From Sphaerospermopsis torques-reginae ITEP-024 (GTDB lineage Bacteria > Cyanobacteriota > Cyanobacteriia > Cyanobacteriales > Nostocaceae): a stretch of DNA of 64,000 nt. The first letter of the stretch is position 1; every line of letters begins with the position of its first letter. Location of the stretch: positions 3,100,001-3,164,000 of the forward strand of contig NZ_CP080598.1 in the NCBI RefSeq assembly GCF_019598945.1. Reading direction: 5' to 3'. Both the position numbers and the translations under genes were made by a program. Under the pieces are notes generated by a model. That model was not told the origin of the DNA. It was given only the letters and a program-made list of their open reading frames with translations, and did no database searches. Below are positions 38,041-46,616 of the stretch, in pieces.

Positions 38041-39389
38041 ATTTAGAAGATGAATATTATCCAGAAGCAGAAATCATCACCAACACATCAAATCAAAAAC
38101 TACTACTATTAACCTACCTTCCCCACGAAAATCAAACCTTAGAAACTTGGTTACAAACCGAACATACCTTAGAAGAATCATTATTAATTACCAGCCAAAT
38201 CTGTCAATTATTCCGCTATTTACATCAAAGACAATGGTGTATTATTAATATAATGCCCCAATTTATGCAAATAGGAAAACCTATCGAATTTTTTGATTTA
38301 ACTAGCGCCTATCCTGTAGGTGAAAATCTCAATAGTGGCTTAATGGGGAACTATTGCGCCCCCGAATTAGCATACTGTAAATATCCTATTCAAGAAACAA
38401 TGAGTAGTTATACAGTAGCCGCATTATTATATCATATAATTCACCATCAAAACCTACCTAACGATCCAACTATAGAAATACAAATTAATCCTATTCCTCA
38501 CCTGTATCAAATCCTAAAAATTTGCCTATCTCCCATCCCCGAAGAAAGATTTACATTAGAACAACTATTAAAAATATTAGTTAGCACCCGTCAAGAAATT
38601 AGCACCCCGGATATTAATTGGGAAATAGCCAGTTTGTCTACCGTAGGATTATCAATAAATCGGCTACAAAATGAAGATAACTATGGGATTAAACAACAGA
38701 AAAACAGTAATCAAGAAACTATTATTTTAGGTGCGATCGCCGATGGTATGGGGGGAATGTCCCAAGGAGAATTAGCCAGTAAATTAGCAATTCAAACTAT
38801 ATTAGAAACACCCATACCTCCAACAAATCAAACCAAAGAACAATATCAAGAATGGTTAAAATCCTTATTTATCCAAGCTAATGAAACAGTATCTAACCAA
38901 GTTAAAGAAGGAGGAACAACCCTCAGCGTAATTTTTGCCATATCCCAACAATTGATCATCAGTCATGTAGGTGATAGTCGTATTTATTTACTACGTCAAG
39001 GAGAAATAAAACAACTCAGTCAAGATCATTCTCTCGTTGCCATATTATTAGCTAGTGGACAAATTACAGCAGACGAAATTTCCACACATCCAGATAGAAA
39101 CGTCCTCACAAAATCCATCGGCGGAAAACGCAGATTAAGCGATGATTACGTTCAAGATTTAAGACAAACAACCTCAGAATTAACGATGAAATTAATAAAT
39201 CAAGATATCATTTTACTATGTTCTGATGGTGTTTGGGACTTAGTTTCTCAAACTGAACTAGCGGAAAATTTCACCAATCAATCAAACCTACAAACAGCCG
39301 TCAATGTTACTATTAACCAAGTCTTAGAACGAGGTGCATTTGATAATGCCACTCTGTTAGCATTACGATGTTTAGTTAGTTATTTTTAG
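37968..39389 (+). CDS. Pseudokinase-PP2C phosphatase, N-terminus missing
   Basis: 473 codons from GTG 37968, but the first 24 codons lie in the repeat element, so the natural N-terminus is lost. Residues 25-215 are the C-lobe of a protein kinase fold without catalytic residues: where HRD is expected there is IINIMPQF, and DLT replaces DFG, while APELA (APE motif) is kept. Residues 220-473 are a complete PP2C phosphatase: RLQNEDNYG, GAIADGMGGMSQGELAS near 258, GGTTLSVIF, HVGDSRIYLLRQGEIKQLSQDHS near 334, LLCSDGVWDLV near 418 and DNATLLAL. The phosphatase should dephosphorylate Ser/Thr proteins, perhaps targets of the kinase 82 bases downstream. Confidence 0.85.
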   Translation: MVVNANILVVIEIESPLLIRCVSPDLEDEYYPEAEIITNTSNQKLLLLTYLPHENQTLETWLQTEHTLEESLLITSQICQLFRYLHQRQWCIINIMPQFMQIGKPIEFFDLTSAYPVGENLNSGLMGNYCAPELAYCKYPIQETMSSYTVAALLYHIIHHQNLPNDPTIEIQINPIPHLYQILKICLSPIPEERFTLEQLLKILVSTRQEISTPDINWEIASLSTVGLSINRLQNEDNYGIKQQKNSNQETIILGAIADGMGGMSQGELASKLAIQTILETPIPPTNQTKEQYQEWLKSLFIQANETVSNQVKEGGTTLSVIFAISQQLIISHVGDSRIYLLRQGEIKQLSQDHSLVAILLASGQITADEISTHPDRNVLTKSIGGKRRLSDDYVQDLRQTTSELTMKLINQDIILLCSDGVWDLVSQTELAENFTNQSNLQTAVNVTINQVLERGAFDNATLLALRCLVSYF

Positions 39390-39422
39390 TTATTTTTAGT
39401 TATTTTTAGTTATTTTTTAATC

Positions 39423-39464
39423 ACCTATTACCCATTACCTATCACCCATTACCCATTACCCATT
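39423..39464. repeat. ACCCATT heptamer array before the kinase gene
   Basis: Six copies of ACCYATT/C end seven bases before ATG 39472. The 3' end of the preceding gene (39375-39416) holds a separate ten-base repeat AGTTATTTTT that includes its stop codon. Confidence 0.85.
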
Positions 39465-39471
39465 ACCATCT

Positions 39472-41466
39472 ATGCAATGTCCCACCTGTCTCACCGATAA
39501 CTTAGATCATGCCATGAGTTGTATTGCTTGCGGTACACCTTTAACCCCCCATTCCCCTACATCAAATCTGCATTTAACCCCAGGAACATTAATTGGCAAT
39601 GGCAGATATAGAATAGAAAACATCTTAGGACAAGGTGGGTTTGGTATTACTTATGCGGCAACATATCTACAAAACTCCGCCAAAGTTGCCATCAAAGAAC
39701 TATGGCCAGAAAATGCCGCCAGACAAGGTAATACAGTTTTGTGGCCAATGTCAATCACTCCCGTACAGCGTCAACAACAACTGCAAAAATTCCAAATAGA
39801 AGCCAACTATTTACAAAAATGTGTACATCCAAATATCGCTAAAATTTATGAATATTTCCTAGAAAATAACACTGCATACATGATCATGGAATTACTGGTT
39901 GGTAAATCCTTAGATCAGATATTAGCAACAGAAGGAATATTAGCAGAAAATCGAGTTAAACATTATTTTCTGCAAATTGCTGACGCTTTAAAAGTAATTC
40001 ACAGTCATAATTTATTACATCGAGATATCAAACCGGAAAATATTATCATTGTAGATCCAGATCAAGCCGTATTAATTGACTTTGGTGCAGCTAGAGAATT
40101 TATTGCCAATCAAACTGGAGATATGACTAGAATCTTAACACCGGGATATGCACCCTATGAACAATATATTCAAAAAAGTAAACGTTTCCCCGGTACTGAT
40201 TTTTACGCTTTATGTGCATCAATGTATGAATTACTAACAGGAAAATTACCAACCGAAGCCACAGAAAGAGCTAGTGCATTTTTACAAAACAGTGCGTTAA
40301 ATACATTAAATACATTAAATACATTAGTAGATCCATTAATTCCACCGCGACAACTTCGCCCTAATTTAAGTCCTTTAATAGAAAAAGTCATATTAACAGG
40401 AATGCAATTTAGAATAGAAGATAGATTTCAAACTGCTGATGAATTAATAGCAGCCCTCAAAGGTAAATTTATTTCTCCCCAGCATCAAAGGGCTAAAGAA
40501 TTAGTGAAACAAGGTAAATTAAATGATGCAGCCCAAGCATATCAAAAATATTTATCAGTTGAACCAGAAAACGGAGAAGCAGCGATAGAACTAGCATTAT
40601 TACAAATACATATTGATGAACAACAAGCAGAAATAGCCGCCCAAAATGCTATTAAATTACAAGCAAATGATGGCAGAGGATATGGAGTTTTAGGATTGAT
40701 TAATTGCCGTCAAAATAATTGGCAAGAAGCAGTTAAAAATTTACAAATAGCTGTTAATTTATCTCCTAATGAAACTTGGATACAAGCTAATTATGCTTGG
40801 GCATTAGCTAAGTCTGGTAATTTAGCAGCAGCCGAAAAAATAATAAATCAAGTATTACAAATACAGCCAAATTGTACTTTTGCTTTAAGTTTACAATCAT
40901 GGATATATGTACAGCAACAACAATGGAAGTTAGCTATTCGTACCGCTACACAAGCAATATTTAAACTAAATAATCAATTACAAAATCAGCTAAATCATCA
41001 TGAAAAGCAATTACAAACTAACTTACAAAATAGTTTATATAGTTATCTAATTCTTGCTTTAGAAAAAGCCGTTGTTACTAAACAAGCTAATGACGTAGAG
41101 AGAAGAATTGCCGAATTTATTCAGCAATCTCCTAATAGTAGCATAGCTTGGGGTTTCAAAGGTTGGAAACAAGCAAAGCAATATTTATGGCAAGATGCAC
41201 TGATCAGTTTTGAAAAAGCTACTCATCAAACATCTATTCCTGGTTGGGTATTACTTAATTATGCCATTACTCAAGAGAACTTAAAGAATTATCAAAATGC
41301 TATTCAAATATATGAAAATTATTTACAAACATTTCCCATTATAGCCTTTCCTTGTTTTCGTCTTGGTACTTTATACGCCCAAATAGGAGTATGGGATCAG
41401 GCTAAATTATATTTAGAAAAAGCCATTAAATATAATGCTAATTTGCAGAAGCATATCATAATTTAG
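39472..41466 (+). CDS. Serine/threonine protein kinase with zinc ribbon and TPR repeats (frameshifted near the end)
   Basis: 664 codons as read. Cysteines at 3, 6, 17 and 20 form an N-terminal zinc ribbon. The kinase domain (about 45-330) has LGQGGFGITYAATY, the lysine VAIKELWPE, LLHRDIKPENIIIVD near 183 and LIDFGAARE near 203, so it is catalytically complete. It then has at least six TPR-like repeats (for example AAQAYQKYLSVEPENGEAAIELALLQIHI). A nine-base repeat codes for NTLNTLNTL near 277. The frame ends early at 41466 through a one-base loss in the T run at 41442-41444. Phosphorylated targets are unknown. Confidence 0.9.
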   Translation: MQCPTCLTDNLDHAMSCIACGTPLTPHSPTSNLHLTPGTLIGNGRYRIENILGQGGFGITYAATYLQNSAKVAIKELWPENAARQGNTVLWPMSITPVQRQQQLQKFQIEANYLQKCVHPNIAKIYEYFLENNTAYMIMELLVGKSLDQILATEGILAENRVKHYFLQIADALKVIHSHNLLHRDIKPENIIIVDPDQAVLIDFGAAREFIANQTGDMTRILTPGYAPYEQYIQKSKRFPGTDFYALCASMYELLTGKLPTEATERASAFLQNSALNTLNTLNTLVDPLIPPRQLRPNLSPLIEKVILTGMQFRIEDRFQTADELIAALKGKFISPQHQRAKELVKQGKLNDAAQAYQKYLSVEPENGEAAIELALLQIHIDEQQAEIAAQNAIKLQANDGRGYGVLGLINCRQNNWQEAVKNLQIAVNLSPNETWIQANYAWALAKSGNLAAAEKIINQVLQIQPNCTFALSLQSWIYVQQQQWKLAIRTATQAIFKLNNQLQNQLNHHEKQLQTNLQNSLYSYLILALEKAVVTKQANDVERRIAEFIQQSPNSSIAWGFKGWKQAKQYLWQDALISFEKATHQTSIPGWVLLNYAITQENLKNYQNAIQIYENYLQTFPIIAFPCFRLGTLYAQIGVWDQAKLYLEKAIKYNANLQKHIII

Positions 41467-41642
41467 GTTGGGTCTTACTAAATATTAAAAATCAAGATGG
41501 ACAAATAGAAAATAGCCGAGAAATGTTATCTGCTTATAGTCAAGCTATCAAATTATATGCCTTATCTGCAAGATTGCAACTATCCGCAGATATTAAACAG
41601 GCATTTCAATTAATAGGTGTGAATATAGGTGTTAATATTTAG
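41442..41642 (+). pseudogene. Displaced C-terminal TPR of the kinase after a frameshift
   Basis: In the +1 frame the reading continues AEAYHNLGWVLLNIKNQDGQ and then NSREMLSAYSQAIKLYALSA, QLSADIKQAFQLIG, to TAG at 41640-41642. AEAYHNLGWVLL is a standard TPR helix and fits directly after the kinase protein's KAIKYNAN. Restoring one T at 41442-41444 would give a protein of about 730 residues. It could be a true mutation or a sequencing error in a homopolymer. Confidence 0.85.
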
Positions 41643-41679
41643 GTGTGAATAGTTAGGCTTTAATTAATAAATATTAGGC

Positions 41680-41705
41680 TAGGGACAATTCATGAATTGT
41701 CCCTA
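41680..41705. repeat. Perfect 26-base palindrome
   Basis: TAGGGACAATTCA directly followed by TGAATTGTCCCTA, with no loop. It lies between the kinase and the convergent pentapeptide gene, and could be a dispersed repeat and act as a shared terminator stem. Confidence 0.85.
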
Positions 41706-41744
41706 CAAGGATTTTAAGTTATGCACATTTCCAGATCATTACTC

Positions 41745-42515
41745 CTAAAAAGGTAAAAATTGCAATAATACAGATCCCAGACTACCAACAAAATCCATAA
41801 AACTGGGTTTACCCTTGCTGATATTTTCTGTATAGGGTGTTTTCAGTTCCAGAATAAAAGCTTGTGCTGTTTGTAAACCTTCGGTATTTTTCTGCTCTTC
41901 AAACAGTTTTGCGGCGATTTGGGCATCTTCTAAGGCGCTTTTTCTGTCTAAGTTTTGGTAACTAGCTACACCACGGGATAAATAAGCACCTGCGTAGTCT
42001 GGTTTGAGAGCGATCGCTTGACTAAAATAATCAATAGCTGGTTTGAGATTACCTTTTTCTGCTGCTGCTACACCCCAAGCATAAAAGTCTTCTGGTTTAG
42101 CTATTTGTGCAGGTATGCCTACAGCACCTTGAAAGTTAGTACCGCTAAGGTTTGCATTTGTCAATTCTACATTCATTAAGTAGCTATTTCTCAAATCTGT
42201 ACCAGTTAAATTTGCGCCATTGAGTTTAGCATCAGCCAAGTTTGCGCCAAATAAACTCGCACCAGTTAAGTTTGCGCCCCGCAAGTCTGCACCACTCAAA
42301 TTAGCACGACTCAAGTTAGCACCTGCAAGATTCGCACCGCTTAAATTCGCTCCTGATAAGTCAGCCATCACTAACCCAGCATTGCGGAGGTTGCAGTTAG
42401 AGCATTTATTGGTTGCTAATAACTGTCTTATTTCTTCATTGTTGAAAGCTTGGGCGGTTACTGGTAAGCTGATGGTAAGTAAAAATGCTGCTGTGGCAAT
42501 AATTTGGTTTTTCAT
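41745..42515 (-). CDS. Secreted pentapeptide-repeat protein with TPR domain
   Basis: 256 residues. A Sec signal peptide (MKNQIIATAAFLLTISLPVTAQA) ends near 23. Residues 35-135 are pentapeptide repeats A(D/N)LxX, such as ANLSGANLAGANLSRANLSG, giving a right-handed beta-helix, with a C-S-N-C pair near 39 in front. Residues 145-215 are a TPR pair (FYAWGVAAAEKGNLKPAIDYFSQAIALKPDYAGAYLSRGVASY). The C-terminal 20 residues are hydrophobic (FVGSLGSVLLQFLPF). Likely a periplasmic or thylakoid-lumen scaffold; partner unknown. Confidence 0.88.
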   Translation of the reverse strand: MKNQIIATAAFLLTISLPVTAQAFNNEEIRQLLATNKCSNCNLRNAGLVMADLSGANLSGANLAGANLSRANLSGADLRGANLTGASLFGANLADAKLNGANLTGTDLRNSYLMNVELTNANLSGTNFQGAVGIPAQIAKPEDFYAWGVAAAEKGNLKPAIDYFSQAIALKPDYAGAYLSRGVASYQNLDRKSALEDAQIAAKLFEEQKNTEGLQTAQAFILELKTPYTENISKGKPSFMDFVGSLGSVLLQFLPF

Positions 42516-42696
42516 AATCAGTGTTACAAGAGTAAAAATTCAAAAGTCAGTAGTCAGAATACTGATAAAATATTGAACCCAATTTAACATACTGGGAATA
42601 GAGAGTAGGGAAGAAAGCAAGTTAAAATTTTGCTCTACCTACTTGCTCTACCTACTCTGATACGGGAAAGACAACCCCACCCCTACTGACTCCTGA

Positions 42697-42882
42697 TTAC
42701 TGATTTGAATTTCTGTCTTTTGCATCCAATTCTTTATTTTTGTAACGTTGAGTTAACAGAAAAACAGTATGGTTATGTGAGGGAGTTTGCGCCACTTCTT
42801 TTTTAGCATTAGACCAACCGATATCTGCAAATAGGCTGACGCTAAATGTTAGGATGGATGCTAATAATAGTTTTTCTAGCAT
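42697..42882 (-). CDS. Small secreted protein, unknown
   Basis: 61 residues with a signal peptide (MLEKLLLASILTFSVSLFADIGWSNA) and a mature part of about 35 residues, polar with histidines (THSHNHTV-like, here TPSHNHTVFLLTQRYKN). GAGGAG is eight bases upstream of the ATG (42891-42896), which is good support for translation. No family is recognised. Confidence 0.65.
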   Translation of the reverse strand: MLEKLLLASILTFSVSLFADIGWSNAKKEVAQTPSHNHTVFLLTQRYKNKELDAKDRNSNQ

Positions 42883-42890
42883 AAGCGTAA

Positions 42891-42896
42891 CTCCTC
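42891..42896 (-). promoter_or_regulatory. Ribosome binding site supporting the 61-residue gene
   Basis: GAGGAG, eight bases before ATG 42882 on the minus strand. It is the main evidence that this short frame is real. Confidence 0.7.
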
Positions 42897-43087
42897 ATAA
42901 TCATCACTCAATAACTTAATAATTTATATATTTACAAATGATTTACCTGATTAGAAAATAACTAACTATTTAATCAAGTACCAATGATTTCAATGTTATA
43001 ATTTCAGTCATTACTATCACAACGGTATTTTTACTGTATTTTCAGTTTTGCACCACTTATCTGTTCATCCTTTTTGATTTATTGTTT

Positions 43088-43257
43088 AAGAGGTTGTCTT
43101 AAAAGTTTTTGGCGAATATAATAGAGCCTCCGGCACGCCTGACGGCGAACGCTACTACACAAACAAATTCCACTAGTGGACTAACGAAAAATTGAGGTTT
43201 TGTCTGTGTAGATGTGATTTCTAATCACTCAATTTAGACTTTTCCAACATCCTCTAA
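43088..43257. mobile_element. Degenerate MITE-like element
   Basis: AGAGGTTGTCTTAAAAGT near 43090 and ACTTTTCCAACATCCTCT near 43238-43255 are inverse copies at 14 of 18 positions. The interior includes a CCTCCGGCACGCCTGACGGCG stretch of a dispersed repeat type and no coding frame. The gap 42883-43468 holds nothing else I can support. Confidence 0.5.
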
Positions 43258-43468
43258 GGTACAATCTAACTAAGAGGTCAGATTTGTACGGCTGATATCA
43301 ATCTAGAGCATATATCTATCTATAACCAATGGCATAAATATAACTTCCTCCAAGGGATTGATGATACTTGCATTCAAAAACGTAGTAATAGAGTTATGGC
43401 CTTAAAGTCATTCAGAAATAACAGGAATATCAAAAGATTTCTGTTTTGCTGTTGGAGGAATATAAAGT

Positions 43469-45139
43469 ATGGTTATAGGTATACATAAGCGTGCTGTAGG
43501 CGTATTTCCAGATCGCCGTGATGCTGAACAGGCGTTACATGAATTGAGAGATTCAGGGTTTCCAATGGAAAGAGTTTCTGTTATCACCAGACATCACGAA
43601 AATGAAGAAATTGCTGGTCATCAAGTCCGTGAAAAAGTTGGTGATCAGGCGGAAGAAGGTGCAACAATTGGCGCAATTTCTGGTGGTGTTTTAGGTGGTA
43701 TAACCGGTTTATTAGTAGGACTAGGAACGTTAGCTATTCCCGGAGTTGGTCCAATTATGTTGGCTGGTGCTACAGCTACAGCTTTAGTGACAACCCTTGC
43801 TGGTGCTGGTATTGGTGCTGCGGCGGGAGGTTTAATTGGTGCGTTAATTGGTTTAGGAATTCCCGAAGAAAAAGCCAAAATTTATCATGATAGAGTACAG
43901 AGAGGAGAATATTTAATCATTATTGATGGCACAGATGCGGAAATTGCGAGAGCTAAAGAAATTCTCCATCGTTGGCGAATAGAAGAATTTGACGTTTATG
44001 ATCAACCAGATGGGAAACAGCCAGCCAGGGATGTTATTTCTCAAGATGTCACGGTTCATAAAGATGTTACCGTTCCTAGAGAAACAACTGTTCCTAGAGA
44101 GACGACTGTTCATAGAGAAACGACTGTTCGTAAATATGCAATTGGCTATTTTTCACTGCTGCAAGATGCGGAAACTGCTATTAATGATTTAAGAAATGCA
44201 GGTTTTCCTTTAAACCAAATTGCTTTAATTCATAGAGAACGTCAACACAGAGATGCTTTTGGGGGTGTTCATTGGAGCGATCGCTTTGAGTCTACTCGCT
44301 TTAATATTCCCGATCATCAAACTCAGTTTTACAACGAACGCATCCATCAAGGAGACTATATCATTATCGTTGGTGGTACAGATACCGATATTCACCGGGC
44401 TGCAACTATTCTCAACCGACATGGAATTAAACAATGGCAAGTTTACGAAGCAAATGGTCATGTAAAAGCAACTTCGCCAGCACCTTTGCAAACCACTAAT
44501 GTACAAACTACTAAAAGAGCAGTTGGTGTATTTTCCCATCGTCGTGATGCAGAAACAGCACTCAGAGACTTGAGAAATGCCGGTTTTCCCATGAACCAAG
44601 TTTCTCTCATCGCTAAAGACACAGACAGCAGTGAAAAAAGGAATTTAGAGGGTAATAAAGCAGATGAAGGACTAAAAGCCGGTGGCGCTATTGGTGGTTT
44701 AGGTGGTTTATTAGTTGGTTTGGGAACTTTAGCAATTCCTGGAGTTGGACCTGTAATGGCTGGTGGTGCGGTAGCAACTGCTTTAGCCACAACCTTAACC
44801 GGTGGTGTTGTCGGTGCAGCAGTGGGGGGTATTGCAGGGGGGTTAATTGGTTTAGGTATTCCTGAAGAAAGAGCGCGAGTTTATAGCGATCGCTTCCAAA
44901 AAGGTCATTATTTAATCATTGTTGATGGTACTCAAGCACAAATTCACCAAGCTGAAAAAATTATCAAAGGTTTGGGAATTGAAGAATTTGATATTTATGA
45001 TGCCCGTGATGTCAACGAATATCAACCTAGTGAACATCAACCCAGTTTTGAAACTGTCAAACCGACAGAAACCGTTCATGGTGATTTTGCTGGAGAAGCA
45101 CCAGTAATTATTATTGACCATCGCCAAAAAACAGTTTAA
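43469..45139 (+). CDS. Three-repeat general-stress (YflT-like) protein with glycine-zipper segments
   Basis: 556 residues; GGAGG at 43454 is ten bases before ATG. It has three copies of the fold that starts AVGVFPDRRDAEQALHELRDSGFPMERVSVI and ends YLIIIDGTDAEIARAKEIL...IEEFDVYD, near residues 8-190, 230-330 and 350-510. Copies 1 and 3 carry a long glycine/alanine insert (GGVLGGITGLLVGLGTLAIPGVGP and similar) that could enter a membrane; copy 2 lacks it. A linker of DVTVPRETTVPRETTV-type repeats joins copies 1 and 2. Related single-domain proteins are general stress proteins. Stress-linked, possibly membrane-associated; the rest is inference. Confidence 0.85.
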   Translation: MVIGIHKRAVGVFPDRRDAEQALHELRDSGFPMERVSVITRHHENEEIAGHQVREKVGDQAEEGATIGAISGGVLGGITGLLVGLGTLAIPGVGPIMLAGATATALVTTLAGAGIGAAAGGLIGALIGLGIPEEKAKIYHDRVQRGEYLIIIDGTDAEIARAKEILHRWRIEEFDVYDQPDGKQPARDVISQDVTVHKDVTVPRETTVPRETTVHRETTVRKYAIGYFSLLQDAETAINDLRNAGFPLNQIALIHRERQHRDAFGGVHWSDRFESTRFNIPDHQTQFYNERIHQGDYIIIVGGTDTDIHRAATILNRHGIKQWQVYEANGHVKATSPAPLQTTNVQTTKRAVGVFSHRRDAETALRDLRNAGFPMNQVSLIAKDTDSSEKRNLEGNKADEGLKAGGAIGGLGGLLVGLGTLAIPGVGPVMAGGAVATALATTLTGGVVGAAVGGIAGGLIGLGIPEERARVYSDRFQKGHYLIIVDGTQAQIHQAEKIIKGLGIEEFDIYDARDVNEYQPSEHQPSFETVKPTETVHGDFAGEAPVIIIDHRQKTV

Positions 45140-45240
45140 TTCCCATTAATTTCACCAAATTTGAGGAGCAATAAAATTAAAATTTTGCTCCTGCCTCCTG
45201 ACTCCTGAACTCTGCTATATCAAAATCAAACAATAAACCA

Positions 45241-45696
45241 ATGAAAAAATTAACTTCATTCTTAATAGGTTCACTTTTACTTTTTAGTGCTGCTTGTGAT
45301 AATACTGCTAAAACAACTGTGACTGCACCTGAACCGGAAGAAACTCCAGTAAGTCCAGCAGCAGAAACCAGACAAGAAACAAAAGAAGACGCTCAAAGTG
45401 AACTTCGCAGAAGACAACTAAACGCTGATATTCGCGCTCGTGAAGAACGAAATCTGCTAACTACTGATCGTACAGAAAGAACAGCAGCAGACTTAGCTAG
45501 TGAGGTACGATCTAAGTTAGAAGCTAATATTCCTGGTGGTGCATTAACAGTTAAAGCTACCGATGATGGTACTGTTACTGTATCAGGCACTGTAAATAAT
45601 CAGGATCAGTTAGCTAAAATTGAACCTTTAGCCAAAGAAATTAATGGAGTGAAAAATGTAATTGTTAATGCAACAGTCGCACAACCAGGAAGGTAA
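45241..45696 (+). CDS. BON-domain lipoprotein
   Basis: 151 residues. The signal MKKLTSFLIGSLLLFSAAC ends with lipobox SAAC. A charged, helical linker (residues 30-80) leads to a C-terminal BON domain: ADLASEVRSKLEANIPGG, LTVKATDDGTVTVSGTVNNQDQLAKIEPLAKEINGVKNVIVN. BON domains bind phospholipid and often occur in envelope stress proteins. It lies 101 bases after the stress protein and may share its regulation. Confidence 0.9.
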   Translation: MKKLTSFLIGSLLLFSAACDNTAKTTVTAPEPEETPVSPAAETRQETKEDAQSELRRRQLNADIRAREERNLLTTDRTERTAADLASEVRSKLEANIPGGALTVKATDDGTVTVSGTVNNQDQLAKIEPLAKEINGVKNVIVNATVAQPGR

Positions 45697-45868
45697 AACT
45701 GCTCACAATTAATATCTGTTAATATCTCTAAGTTGATGGACTGAAATAAGTTTTTCTGGTCAATCCTCAGTAATCAAGATACAAACTGAAATATTTTTGA
45801 CTTGGTATTCTGAGTCAAGACTGTTATATTGATTTACGTCCAGTCACTTATCAACACTGTTGTGCCAG

Positions 45869-46309
45869 ATGGCAAACATTATGGAAACTCAACAACAGCA
45901 AGACTCTGCAACTTCCGTCTCACCACCAGGGGTATTATCTCTTGAAGGTGCAGAAACTGGAAATTTGCCTAAACTACCTCCAGTTAAAGCGCCTGACAGC
46001 CAATGGCAGCGCATTTTAGGACAAATTGTTGACTTTTTAGACCAACTGCCAGATTTTGTAGGTAGTTTTTTTGCTAAAAATCAGCAAGCTATCTTAACAA
46101 TTGTGTTAATTTTGTCTGCGTTTGTTACGGTTAAGGTAGCGATCGCCGTTTTAGATGCTGTTAATGGTGTGCCTTTACTAGCTCCCATTTTTGAGCTAAT
46201 TGGCATATTCTATGCTATGTGGTTTGTCTTCCGTTATCTCCTGAAAGCGGAAACTCGCCAAGAATTATCCCACAAAGTTAGTGCATTCAAACAACAACTT
46301 TTAGGTTAA
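45869..46309 (+). CDS. CAAD-domain membrane protein
   Basis: 146 residues from ATG 45869 (another ATG at 45881). The N-terminal 55 residues are polar and proline-rich. Then FLDQLPDFVGSFFAKNQQAILTIVLILSAFVTVKVAIAVLDAVNGVPLLAPIFELIGIFYAMWFVFRYLL gives two membrane helices with the amphipathic start of the CAAD domain, known from some cyanobacterial aminoacyl-tRNA synthetases and from thylakoid CURT1-like proteins. The helical tail ETRQELSHKVSAFKQQLL is typical. A role in thylakoid membrane shape or anchoring is plausible from the family. Confidence 0.9.
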   Translation: MANIMETQQQQDSATSVSPPGVLSLEGAETGNLPKLPPVKAPDSQWQRILGQIVDFLDQLPDFVGSFFAKNQQAILTIVLILSAFVTVKVAIAVLDAVNGVPLLAPIFELIGIFYAMWFVFRYLLKAETRQELSHKVSAFKQQLLG

Positions 46310-46354
46310 TCATAGGTTAATAATTCAGAAGTCAGAATTTCTGAATTTTGGTTT

Positions 46355-46415
46355 TTAGATTTTGGATTTTGGATTGTTTTCACTTAGCACAATCTAAAAT
46401 CTAAAATCTAAAATT
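46355..46415. repeat. Inverted heptamer arrays
   Basis: TTTTGGA/G words (near 46357-46378) are faced by CTAAAAT words (46395-46414), so the two arrays can pair. A like structure with TTTTAGA and CCAAAAT lies at 49163-49225. Confidence 0.6.
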
Positions 46416-46432
46416 TTTTATTTTTTTGCCCT

Positions 46433-46573
46433 ATACCATACAAACTATCTCAAGATGCAGATAAATATGATCGGGAAATTATTACAGCGGAAACAGCAGC
46501 GCGTCAAGCTAGGGAAGGAGAACATTATAAACAAGTTCCCACAGAGGATAGAGAAGCATATTTAGTTAATTAA
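46433..46573 (+). pseudogene. Small coding remnant, start codon ATA
   Basis: A frame closed by TAA at 46571-46573 reads PYKLSQDADKYDREIITAET and then ARQAREGEHYKQVPTEDREAY, with good protein character. The codon that would start it is ATA (46433-46435), and the codons before it are TGC and CCT with no ATG, GTG or TTG. Either the start has mutated or it is the end of a lost gene. I do not recognise the family. Confidence 0.5.
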
Positions 46574-46616
46574 TGATTTTTCAAATATTCTGACTCCTGA
46601 CTTCTTATGTATATTC

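Noticed and set aside
41680-41705. Intrinsic terminator
   Set aside because: Strong palindrome but no T run follows on either strand, so termination is only a possibility.
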